Shown here: positions 33,455 to 43,263 of the stretch, one piece after another
Numbering within the stretch: the first letter of the stretch is position 1
Layout of the letters: each line of letters begins with the position of its first letter
NCBI RefSeq assembly: GCF_026151205.1
Contig: NC_087078.1
Span: 15,579,118-15,643,117, forward strand
Source: Bolinopsis microptera
Lineage: Eukaryota; Ctenophora; Tentaculata; Lobata; Bolinopsidae
DNA length: 64,000 nucleotides
Reading direction: 5' to 3'
Notes under the pieces: model-generated
Told to the model about the DNA's origin: nothing
What the model saw: only the letters and a program-made list of their open reading frames with translations
Database searches by the model: none
Position numbers and translations under genes: made by a program

Positions 33455-35002
33455 CTATTGACTGTGTTCGTCCTTGTAAACTGTTTCTTCCACGATCCAA
33501 TCATCTGCAGGTATTGGAGCTTCAATCAGTTCAGCCATCTCCTCCAACGACCAAATCGGGTTTTCAGGATCATCAAGAGTCTGCATATCTTTAGCGCTAT
33601 TGACATCTTGGTGTCCGTCTGACGGTGGCATCAGATCAAACTTGCTTTCCATCTCCCCCTGGTGAAACTTCATCTGATGAAACTTGATGGCATCGTATGA
33701 TAGGAAGAGAGCAGAGCAGAAGCTGCACACATACGAGTGTGTTCTCTCATAGTGCTTGTCAAGAAGATAACGAGTGTTGAAGACTTTGTTGCAGAACGAA
33801 CACTGGTAAACCGTTTTGTCTCCATGATCATCATCCGGGATTTTGGTGGTACTTGAAGTTGGTTGGACGTCAGTCAACGTGTTGCCATCGGAAACAATAA
33901 GGCTTGCCGTGAAATCTGGACCAGATTCTGAGCTCATCCTTCGAGCAATTTCTTTGCTGATGTCAACTGATTCAGGATTAGCGGTGCTGGTCAGTGTCTG
34001 CAGAAGATTTCCGATGTCGTTGTCAGTTTGGTTGTGTAAAAGAAGATGCCGATCAAATGTCATTCTATGTTTCACTGCCTTGTGACAGACCGGACAAACG
34101 TTGACCTCCTTCCATTTATGTTTTGTAGTCATGTGCCTGATGAGTTCAGTTTTTGTGGAACATTTAAACGTACATCTGCTGCAAAAGAAAACCCCCAAGT
34201 TATTTTTTGGCAAGTGGAACATCTTTAGGTGACTTTTGTACGCTGATTGACATTTCAAGACTTTGTTACAGATTTTACACTTGTACCTGACACCTTCGTG
34301 GATGGATAAAACATGGTTTCTCAAATTTTTGATGGTTGAAAATACCTTGGAACAATAGTAGCACTTGAATGCACCGTCACACTCATGCTTGACTCTCACA
34401 TGGTTGTAGAGAGACCACGGGTACCCAAACAACTTTGAACACTTCAGACACTGATACTTTTTTACATTTAGATGTTGAACATTGATGTGTTCCTCCATGG
34501 TGTGTTTCCTGGCAAATTGTTTTCCACAATATTTGCACCGGTTACTTCCCATGTTGTTGTGAATGAACTTGATGTGTTGCGTAAGATTGTCGTGTCTCGT
34601 AAATGTAGATGGACAATAAGGACATTGAACAGTAGTGGAAACATGAACACTTTCTTTGTGACGACGCAAGTTAAAGTTTCTGGAGTATTTAAGACCACAT
34701 ATGTCACACACAAAACGACTGGACACGTTGTTTTTCCGGCCCATTTTCTTTTTCTGGTGAGTTATTTCAGCAATTTGAATATTAGTTTTATTGCCATGAG
34801 AATCAAATACAGTCTCTGTTGTTGAAGAGATAACCATACTGGAATTTGCCGAGGCACCATTGCCCCCATCGTCGTTAGAGACAGAATTTCCAGTATTTGG
34901 TACAATGACCCATACAACATGATCCTCTGTAGTATTTTGTTCTTCTGCGTTGTCTTGTAGTGACTCCATCCCTACCCATGTTGAAACATCTTCCTCCATC
35001 AT
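33455..35002 (-). CDS. C2H2 zinc-finger protein, ten fingers, 515 aa
   Basis: Probable nuclear DNA-binding transcription regulator encoded in one exon. Ten C2H2 fingers are visible: eight nearly tandem from about residue 97 to 330 (first FVCDICGLKYSRNFNLRRH, then CPYC, CKYC, CLKC, CYYC, CKIC, CSRC, CPVC) and two more at about 405–460 (YQCSFCNKVFNTRYLLDKH and YVCSFCSALF). Linkers between fingers are mostly short, and few match the TGEKP consensus. A basic stretch HQKKKMGRKNN at 82–92 could be a nuclear signal. The N-terminus and the extreme C-terminus are acidic. A sequence like TTTATAG just upstream of the ATG suggests a spliced 5' untranslated exon. No SCAN, KRAB or BTB domain. Orthology not assignable. 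Confidence 0.93.
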   Translation of the reverse strand: MMEEDVSTWVGMESLQDNAEEQNTTEDHVVWVIVPNTGNSVSNDDGGNGASANSSMVISSTTETVFDSHGNKTNIQIAEITHQKKKMGRKNNVSSRFVCDICGLKYSRNFNLRRHKESVHVSTTVQCPYCPSTFTRHDNLTQHIKFIHNNMGSNRCKYCGKQFARKHTMEEHINVQHLNVKKYQCLKCSKLFGYPWSLYNHVRVKHECDGAFKCYYCSKVFSTIKNLRNHVLSIHEGVRYKCKICNKVLKCQSAYKSHLKMFHLPKNNLGVFFCSRCTFKCSTKTELIRHMTTKHKWKEVNVCPVCHKAVKHRMTFDRHLLLHNQTDNDIGNLLQTLTSTANPESVDISKEIARRMSSESGPDFTASLIVSDGNTLTDVQPTSSTTKIPDDDHGDKTVYQCSFCNKVFNTRYLLDKHYERTHSYVCSFCSALFLSYDAIKFHQMKFHQGEMESKFDLMPPSDGHQDVNSAKDMQTLDDPENPIWSLEEMAELIEAPIPADDWIVEETVYKDEHSQ

Positions 35003-35403
35003 ACTAATAACCTATAAATATAAAACTGTTTATAAATTTAATTATATTAAGGACTCAAATATTATGATCAATTATCTACTGTTTTTATTAACAATCGTTT
35101 GACAAACCAACAAAATTTTGACTTCAGTTTGCAACGCAAAGTGGTGTGCCGTGTGTGTGGGTAATTTCTGATTGGGACAATACAAACAGTGTTAAAACAA
35201 CAATTTTCACTGAACTATTATATTGAGAAGTAAAATAAGAAGCAAAAAGAGACAATAAAACTAAATTTGTCAATAAATAAATGTAAAATTACAATATAAT
35301 ATATATAATGTAAAAGAAATGTGTATTTATCTTAAATACTAAATAAAAACATGGGATGATAAAAGCATCTCTGAACTTGACTAAGTTAATAAAGAACAGT
35401 ACA

Positions 35404-36336
35404 TTACTGGAAATGGAGATTCAACTTGATAAATCGAAGGACGTTTTTAAAATTCATAAGCTCAACAAAATGAGTATTTCTGTCTCTTACACCAAGCACA
35501 CCATCACTCACTGTACTGTCGGATAAAATAATTGAAAATGGGATACCTTTTAGATCATTTTCTTCACAAATTTGGTCAATAGGTGAGCAGTCACTAAATT
35601 CAAATCTGATGTTTTCTCGTTGAAAAATAGTAAGCAACTCATCAAGTATTTTATGAACATCAGTTTGAATTAAAGGGTCAACAATAATACTTGCTTGAAT
35701 AGGAGCAAACTTGTGATGAAGTTTGAGATACTCATACCCATCTACTGAAGCAACTGAGTCCTCCAGAAATGTATTCATACAAGCCATTGTTGATCTCATG
35801 TTACAGATAAGATCCATTTTAAATTTGTCAATACTAACTGACTCAATCCATGTCCGTTCAATGGAAAATGCAGTGTCATTGCTTTCGTGTGGCAGAGGGT
35901 CATATAGAATGTCATAACATTTGGGCTGAATTTTCTGACTCAAGTTTAAAGGTCTATTTATAAACATTTTCCACCATGACTTGCTTGTTTGATGAATTTC
36001 GTGAATTTTAACATCTGCATCATTACTAGCTTTAAGGAACGAGACATACACTGTATCCATTCCATTTTTTCCAATGTTGGATTTCTCTAGCTTTTGAGCA
36101 AAAATTCCAATGCTATTTGAAGGTTCTCTGAATAACCGTAAGGTCAGCTGATTGCCTGAGTTCAAAATATCAGTAAACACTCTTAGATTACAGAAAGGGA
36201 AGTTCCCTGTGACAGGAGTCTGTGAAACAAGCTTTGTGTTTGTACCAAACAAATGGGATTCATATAATTGACTTTCAATGTTTTTCTGTAGGCAAGCAAG
36301 AAAAGAAGGGGAAAGTCCAGACAAAACTCGAGACAT
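35404..36336 (-). CDS. POLG2: Mitochondrial DNA polymerase gamma accessory subunit (POLG2-like), 310 aa
   Basis: Processivity subunit of the mitochondrial replicase, related to class II aminoacyl-tRNA synthetases. The best evidence is the C-terminal anticodon-binding-like domain (about 205–310): LHHKFAPIQASIIVDP corresponds to the LHRKLAPVKVALD region of vertebrate POLG2, and FSIILSDSTVSDGVLGVRDR to its [20 protein letters not shown]. At 310 residues it is shorter than the vertebrate protein (about 485) and nearer the shorter insect proteins. The start is fixed by an in-frame TGA just upstream, and TATTTCAG before it suggests a spliced leader exon. The N-terminus is not an obvious mitochondrial presequence. 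Lies 400 bp upstream of the zinc-finger gene on the same strand; the two are separate transcripts as far as I can tell. Confidence 0.78.
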   Translation of the reverse strand: MSRVLSGLSPSFLACLQKNIESQLYESHLFGTNTKLVSQTPVTGNFPFCNLRVFTDILNSGNQLTLRLFREPSNSIGIFAQKLEKSNIGKNGMDTVYVSFLKASNDADVKIHEIHQTSKSWWKMFINRPLNLSQKIQPKCYDILYDPLPHESNDTAFSIERTWIESVSIDKFKMDLICNMRSTMACMNTFLEDSVASVDGYEYLKLHHKFAPIQASIIVDPLIQTDVHKILDELLTIFQRENIRFEFSDCSPIDQICEENDLKGIPFSIILSDSTVSDGVLGVRDRNTHFVELMNFKNVLRFIKLNLHFQ

Positions 36337-36988
36337 ATCAGTTCATTTCCTGAAATACTACTTGTCAGACATTCTCATTAATAACTTGTTGACATTATAA
36401 TTAAGATTAATATTGTGATGAGCGTTAGCTGACGTTTCATATGAACGTTCCAAGATAACAGAGTGTATAATCTTAAGATTGATGGTAGTCATGTACACAT
36501 GAAAACGAGGCGACCGCTTGTGACTCGACTAGTTATATACAATATGATTTCTGATATGATTTATTAACATTATTATATTGATCTGCTAATTTATACTTGT
36601 TGGTAGCCATGAAGAGCCAAACTAGTCATGACTACCATCAATCCAAAGATGAATATTGTAGAATACAAACTTGAAGCACTGTTTTTGCAATTTCTGTTAT
36701 CACATTTCTCAGCAAATGTATGTTCGCAACCGTTATGAAAGTAGACTATAGACAGAATGAGCTAGATATGTGCTGCCCATTCATCAGTCACCCAATACAT
36801 CACATTTGTAACAAAAGACTGGTTCATGCTCCTTAGTATAAATCATCAACATACGTATTTTGTTACTATGGACGAAATGGGTGTGTCCACTCACCAAAAA
36901 TCAAAAGACATCAGGCATTGTCGACATTTCGGCTGCATGCCTTGATCATCTAAGACAAATGTTGAAATTACATTTTACATAGCTGATT

Positions 36989-37216
36989 CAGTGGCGGGGC
37001 ATAAAGAAGGGCCCTTAAATCGTCGTTTAAATGTGGGACAATTTTGAAAAACTGAACGCTTTGCTCTGGACACACACTTTTTTAGAGATTTGCCGGTGTA
37101 TCCTCGAAAATCACCTAATTTATACAATTTTAGGGAGGGGCACTAAAAGGGGAGGGGGTGCCAACAGGGGGGCCCTTTTTTGGCGGTGGGTGCCAACAGG
37201 CAACGTTACACCACTG
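36989..37216. mobile_element. hAT-like MITE, 228 bp, with 8-bp target duplication
   Basis: Starts CAGTGGCGGGGC and ends CAACGTTACACCACTG. Short inverted ends of the CAGTGGC type and an 8-bp target duplication are hAT hallmarks. The duplication AGCTGATT is perfect at 36,981–36,988 and 37,217–37,224. The interior contains GGGGCCC-rich stretches and no transposase. Confidence 0.9.
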
Positions 37217-38079
37217 AGCTGATTGTTTTTATACATACGGCATACCTAAAACTCCTCAAGAATGACCGACTCAAGAGCGAAATTTAAAAAATATTATGTG
37301 TGTGCTAGAACCGTTGGAACCAAATATGGGGTGATGTATAATAATTCATAATTCATTAGATTTGTATTGTATTCCTATGTTACTTATAAAGCGTATGTTA
37401 TTGCCCACGTTAAGGGGCCTGTTAATAATTAATTAAATTATTAGCTATTTTATATTTAATAATAATAATTACTTATAGAATATAATTCGATAAATACATT
37501 TGTGTAAGGAAAATATTCAAGCAATATACACATATAACTTTAGCAATGCTTACTGTCTGACTATTTACTTTGCTTTATTTTAAGATACAAATTAAAGTAA
37601 AATCGTAAAACATACCCGGAGAAAAGATTAAAGTGCATACAATTAGAGTACATACAATTCTTTGCATATAGGATGGCAATCAGTCTGTTCCCGAAAGACT
37701 TCAATGTGCAGTTAGAGTTATAAATCATGTAGCGCTCGATTTACAGTTCGTAGTAGAAACGTGATCTAACAATATACATATATCAGCGATGGTTATTGCC
37801 CAGCTATAATGTTGGACATCCCCCGCCCCAAATAAAACACCAATACAATAATTGCAATAAAATAGTAGAAATTTGAATGTGAATGGTGAATGAAAGACCA
37901 GCTATTATATACTGTACTGTATACATGATACAGAAAATAAATAAATAAAAAGTACACAACATGAATTTTCATTGAGTGTTGAGCCCATGGCCATCGTAAA
38001 CATTTTATGATACAAAATTTCAACTATAGTCAACAGTTTATTGATTTCGAATTAGCAGTAATCAGTATTTAAATATTTT

Positions 38080-39520
38080 CAGTACGGTCGGTCTGCCGCA
38101 TGATGTCAATCCATCAAGATCGTAGATTCACGATGTCAATCCTTCGCAACTCGGCGAGGCCCAGTGGTGTATTTTTCCGATTTACAGAAGTGATTGCGAG
38201 AAGAATTATTTGTGGTTGCGAGAAAAAATATTTGATGTGCGGCACGGCCTAGTAGTGCATCGCGCTGCACCGAGATCGTTGCTCTACTGAGCAAAAATAA
38301 TAATTCGCACGGCGCGTCGAAGCGGCGCACAGGAAAACTATAGTAATAGTGCAAAAACTGCTGCTAACTGCTGCTCACTTTGACCATTGTTAATGGTCTG
38401 GCCCGGCGCGCGCTACTTCGTAGCACTTGCCATCGGGCAACATTTCGAGAAGAAAGCAGCGCGCGCTACTTCGAAGAAATGTTTGACATACGTTGCATGC
38501 CACTTTTCGCGCGCGAAATCAAAAAATTTAGACGGGTAACATCCGTCAACTGCTCACTGCTGTTCACTGCTGTTCACTGCTGCTCACTGTGCATGCTGCT
38601 ATGTGCTATGGGCGCGCGCGTGCAGCAGCAGTGAGCAGCAGTGAGCATCAGTTAGCCTGAGGTCTCCAAGTAACTGTGGGCAAGCTTTTTCAAAAGTGAA
38701 AAAATGTGGAATGATTGAATTGGGTGGGCGTGCACTTTTGCAAGTGCAAGGGTTCATGCACAGACCTATTGGTCTACATGTATTTAACGGGTGATACTCG
38801 TAAAATATCTGTTCCAACTCGGCGCGCGTCCTGGTAGGTTGTAAACCTACAAACGTGTATAGGCTTTTACTAATTTGCTCGCCCAACCATGTCTACATTC
38901 TACAACAAAAACTTTTGCGCGTCTCCTAAATGCGATCGATTTAGTGAGCGCGGACTTTTTGGCGAAAAAAGACGTTTGCGTACGAACTACGCGTACTTTT
39001 TTCTAAAAAACGCTGCCTATATATTTACAACCCAGGAAACCCTACCGGCTGGGGTATATCTCCAAAAGTAAAATAAATAGAACCTTCCGGTTTTCAACAA
39101 AATGTCCGTCTCGTAAATTTAAAGTTGGCTCCCCAGGAGCACAATTTGGGACAACTTAGATTTTGAATTAAACCAAAAAGTTTGATTTTGGGCTAAATAA
39201 AATATCACAGCTTTTAAACTTTGCGAAGTAATGTCGTTGTCATGACTACTAGGCTCAATGCAGCGTGCGAAAGGTAAACTTGATGTGACGCGCGACGCCA
39301 AACGTGCTGTTGAAAATCTATCACCTCTAGCAAGCCCAGCAGGCGGTAAGGTTTTCTGGGAATTAAACAGCATTGGCGAATTAAATGGTCGAGACGCAAT
39401 TTGACGGATGTTATTTTGCCGCTTTAGCTTCTCGAAATTTACCTGAGGACCCCAGGCTATTATGTTCCGCCGAATAAAGATTCGGCGGAATGACAGGCTG
39501 AGCGCCGCCCAGTAACTCAA
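38080..39520. repeat. CpG-rich mosaic of dispersed repeats
   Basis: Dense in GCGCGC and CGCG words against an AT-rich background. It contains reverse-complement matches to the intronic repeat at 18,640–19,410. A run of GCTCACTGCTGTTCACTGCT near 38,545–38,590 faces its near-complement at 38,620–38,645, forming a hairpin. GGAAACCCTACCGGCTGG near 39,040 faces a similar inverted block at about 39,340–39,360. Probably remains of one or more mobile element families. Confidence 0.55.
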
Positions 39521-39625
39521 AATATTATATATATATATATATATTTATATATACATTGGCCCAATGCAAGTTCTACGTAGTATAAGTAACGCGCGCCGGG
39601 AGCTAGTCCATTAACAATGGACAAG

Positions 39626-40103
39626 TCGTGATCCCCACGATCGTTTCACTAAGTTTCACCCCTTTATCGTTCTTAGGATACAGGGCCGGGGAGCCGCGCA
39701 CTCGTGCGCAGCGGGTCATATAACGTATGACAAGTCATTCCGCAAGCGTTTTTGCCAAATTTTCGACGCACACTACGCATAAAAGCATTTAGTTGTTATT
39801 ATATAATATATATATATCATATACATAATTATATTATGTATTATATCATTATGCATTATATATCATTATATTATCAATGGGCACCTGCGCATTCGTCATT
39901 AATTTCAAATAACCATAACTCATTGAGATTACATCTGTTCTAGCTCATATTTTAATTCCAAATAGAAAACACTATGATCTTATTGCTGTCAAAATATGAA
40001 TATAATTTGTATCACGTCGTGACCCCCACGGTCGTTTCACTAGGTGACGATACAGGGGGAGCCGCGCACTCGTGCGTGGCGGGTCATACAACGTATGACA
40101 AAA
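39626..40103. repeat. Direct duplication of a ~100-bp CpG-rich block
   Basis: Two diverged copies, about 39,626–39,735 and 40,018–40,103. Both contain CGTGA(T/C)CCCCACG(A/G)TCGTTTCACTA, GCCGCGCACTCGTGCG and GCGGGTCATA(T/C)AACGTATGACAA. Function unknown; about 280 bp of AT-rich DNA separates them. Confidence 0.8.
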
Positions 40104-40367
40104 TATAATTACTTTATTTGCCTAAGAGTTATAGACTGTCAAAGTTTAAAACGCGCATTGGTACAGCACTTCACTAATAAGGTTATATTTATATTTCTTA
40201 ACATTGAACATATTTTTGATCCTTACACATCATACTATTCTGTCCAATTAATGAATAGGTCCCCAAACTCATAACAGAAAACATGTCTTTTTGCCCGTAA
40301 GAGCCTCTACCAGTATAGTTAGTAAGGAGCAGGACCTATTCTAGGGGACAAGACTTAGACTCTGCTA

Positions 40368-41255
40368 GTGGTAGTGCCAGTGCTAGGGGACAAGACACTG
40401 CTAGTGGCTACCACTAGTAGTGACACTACTAGTGGTAGTGCTAGGGGACGAGACACTGCTAGTGGTAGTGCTAGGGGGCGAGACACTGCTAGTGGTAGTG
40501 CTAGGGGACATGACACTGCTAGTGGTAGTGCTAGGGGACAAGACACTGCTAGTGGTAGCGCTAGGGGACGAGACACTGCTAGTGGTAGTGCTAGGGGACG
40601 AGACACTGCTAGTGGTAGTGCTAGGGGACAAGACACTGCTAGTGGTAGTGCTAGGAGACAAGACACTGCTAGTGGTAGAGGCAGTGCTAGGGGACGAGAC
40701 ACTGCTAGTGGTAGTGCTAGGAGACAAGACACTGCTAGTGGTAGTGCTAGGGGACAAGACACTGCTAGTGGTAGTGCTAGGGGACAAGACACTGCTAGTG
40801 GTAGTGCTAGGGGACAAGACACTGCTAGTGGTAGTGCTAGGGGACAAGACACTGCTAGTGGTAGTGCTAGGGGACAAGACACTGCTAGTGGTAGTGCTAG
40901 GGGACGAGACACTGCTAGTGGTAGTGCTAGGGGACAAGACACTGCTAGTGGTAGTGCTAGGGGACAAGACACTGCTAGTGGTAGTGCTAGGGGACAAGAC
41001 ACTGCTAGTGGTAGTGCTAGGGGGCAAGACACTGCTAGTGGTAGTGCTAGGGGACAAGACACTGCTAGTGGTAGTGCTAGGGGACAAGACACTGCTAGTG
41101 GTAGTGCTAGGGGACAAGACACTGCTAGTGGTAGTGCTAGGGGACAAGACACTGCTAGTGGTAGTGCTAGGGGACAAGACACTGCTAGTGGTAGTGCTAG
41201 GGGACAAGACACTGCTAGTGGTAGTGCTAGGGGACAAGACACTGCTAGTGGTAGT
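40368..41255. repeat. 30-bp minisatellite block 1 (~29 copies)
   Basis: Unit GTAGTGCTAGGGGACAAGAC plus ACTGCTAGTG. The first copies (to about 40,740) vary, with CGAGAC, CATGAC and AGAGGCAGT forms; later copies are almost identical. Because 30 is a multiple of three, long reading frames exist on both strands, but they have no start context, introns or non-repeat domain, so I treat them as non-coding. Confidence 0.97.
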
Positions 41256-41454
41256 GGGGTCCGGGACTCTAGGGCGTAAGACTCTACGGCGTGACACTTT
41301 AGGGCGGCGCCCTAACCCTAACCATCACCCTAACCCTAACCCTTATCCTAACCCTAACCCTAACCCTAACCCTAACCCAACCCCAAACCCTAACCCTAAC
41401 CCTAACCCTAACCCTAAGACCCTAGAGTCTTACGCCCTAGAGTCCGGACCCCGT
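41256..41454. repeat. Interstitial telomeric array with inverted linkers, copy 1
   Basis: CCCTAA repeats at about 41,310–41,415, with scattered variants (CCATCA, CCTTAT, CCCAACCCC). They are framed by linker GGGGTCCGGGACTCTAGGGC (41,256 onward) and, at the other end, its near-perfect inverse CCCTAGAGTCCGGACCCC. The linker also has CTCTAGGGCG and CTTTAGGGCG, which look like decayed telomere units. Confidence 0.95.
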
Positions 41455-41700
41455 GGTAGTGCTAGGGGGCAAGACACTGCTAGTGGTAGTGCTAGGGGAC
41501 AAGACACTGCTAGTGGTAGTGCTAGGGGACAAGACACTGCTAGTGGTAGTGCTAGGGGACAAGACACTGCTGGTTGTAGTGCTAGGGGACAAGACACTGC
41601 TAGTGGTAGTGCTAGGGGACAAGACACTGCTAGTGGTAGTGCTAGGGGACAAGACACTGCTAGTGGTAGTGCTAGGGGACAAGACACTGCTAGTGGTAGT
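41455..41700. repeat. 30-bp minisatellite block 2 (~8 copies)
   Basis: Same 30-bp unit as block 1, with one variant copy (CTGGTTGTAGT). It sits between the two telomeric arrays. Confidence 0.97.
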
Positions 41701-41899
41701 GGGGTCCGGGACTCTAGGGCGTAAGACTCTACGGCGTGACACTTTAGGGCGGCGCCCTAACCCTAACCATCACCCTAACCCTAACCCTTATCCTAACCCT
41801 AACCCTAACCCTAACCCTAACCCTAACCCAACCCCAAACCCTAACCCTAACCCTAACCCTAAGACCCTAGAGTCTTACGCCCTAGAGTCCGGACCCCGT
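41701..41899. repeat. Interstitial telomeric array with inverted linkers, copy 2
   Basis: Repeat of 41,256–41,454 at a spacing of 445 bp, including the same irregular CCATCA, CCTTAT and CCCAACCCC positions. Array plus block therefore duplicated as a unit. Confidence 0.95.
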
Positions 41900-42075
41900 G
41901 GTAGTGCTAGGGGGCAAGACACTGCTAGTGGTAGTGCTAGGGGACAAGACACTGCTAGTGGTAGTGCTAGGGGGCAAGACACTGCTAGTGGTAGTGCTAG
42001 GGGACAAGACACTGCTAGTGGTAGTGCTAGGGGACAAGACACTGCTAGTGGTAGTGGCAGTGCTAGGGGACAATG
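41900..42075. repeat. 30-bp minisatellite block 3 (~5 copies)
   Basis: Last units of the minisatellite, ending in a GGCAGTGCTAGGGGACAATG variant, after which ordinary AT-rich DNA resumes. Confidence 0.95.
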
Positions 42076-43263
42076 CTCGTCTAGACTTAGAGTTAGGAGG
42101 TGAAGCTTTGCTTGGGGACTCTGCTACATGCTAGCAGCTGGAGACAAATTGGTTTTGATTTATTCATCTTTAATTCACAAATTCTTCCTAAATGATCACC
42201 AGATTCATTTATTAGTTCCTTAAGACATGCGTTTAAAAAACACAGACCTGAAATGTGATGAAATTGCCGTTTTGTATGATCTAATGAAAACATAATTTTT
42301 TTGAGTAGTGAAAATCCATTTAAAAATACACGGTTAACTTTCACACTCTGTAAACTAACAGTATCAAATAACGCTCTGAAATGTTGGGATTGGTTATGGT
42401 AAAGGAAAACTCTTCAACATTAAATTCGAAAATATTACTCAAACTCATATGGATTCAAAACAAGTTTAACCTTAGGAAAAAATGAAATGTAGTACCTTAA
42501 TCATTAATATAACTATCATTCAGTAAATTTTATTCAATTTTTTTTTCCTAAATCTTGCACCCAGAAAAATCTATTATCATCTGCACAACTTGGTTAAAGA
42601 TTTCATAAAATGATAAACCTTCGATTGTCATTCACAAATTGCAAATGAACTCGAAGCAGCATTTGATATATAGAGCTATCAAACATAAAACCAAAACAGA
42701 CCTCAATATCATGGTCATATTTCGATAAAAAAGGAAAATCAAATACTTCATAAATAATGATGACAATTCGTTATTCAAAATCGAAGCTGAATGCATAAAA
42801 TTGAATTTTTAATAGAAAGTACACTTTAAGTTCATTACTCAAATTCTATTCAACTATTTGCTGGTAAATAAAAACGCAAATTGCCTCATCTATAAAAATC
42901 TTTCTCTCTCCATCTTTCTTGTTGGTATTTACTTAAAGTTAGATATTCTGCTTTTTTGCAGAAATGACCTTGATAAACACAGGATATTATTCAGCACAAG
43001 TATAATATATTCGCAGAAAAATGATGATCTGAACGCTGGACTTGATATCATAAAAACAAAGGATGTAATATCTGTTTCATTGACACGCCTTCCAGTAATA
43101 GTTACCACAGTTCATTTTAGAACATAAATATTCTTAACAGTCATTCACAATTCTACAAAGAAACGAATAGTCATTTGCTGTTATGCTTCGAAATTGAAAG
43201 TCGTTTAGTGTACCAAATAGAAACTGAAAGTTTTTTTTCCTCAATGGAAACTGAAAGTGAAAG
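42076..43263. other. AT-rich stretch 3' of the EF-hand gene
   Basis: No gene or clear repeat. It lies downstream of the minus-strand EF-hand gene and probably includes its 3' untranslated region. Confidence 0.4.

Larger units (their letters stand above)
36337..40350. other. Gene-free, repeat-rich stretch
   Basis: No supported gene. Contents: an inverted 18-bp pair near 36,478 and 36,627 (ATTGATGGTAGTCATG), the hAT-like MITE, AT-rich DNA to about 38,050, a CpG-rich mosaic at about 38,080–39,520, an AT dinucleotide patch near 39,525–39,550 and a diverged duplication at 39,626–40,103. ORFs inside the CpG-rich part look like by-products of composition. Confidence 0.6.

Noticed and set aside
38599-39520. 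Frames of 95–133 codons in the CpG-rich patch
   Set aside because: Part of a dispersed repeat that also occurs, rearranged, at 18.6–19.4 kb; no domain recognised.
40368-42075. CRISPR-like array
   Set aside because: The 30-bp units are contiguous with no unique spacers, and the DNA is eukaryotic.
40355-42103. Long open frames on both strands across the 30-bp minisatellite (up to 434 codons)
   Set aside because: A 30-bp stop-free unit keeps several frames open by arithmetic. There is no start context, splice structure or unique sequence.
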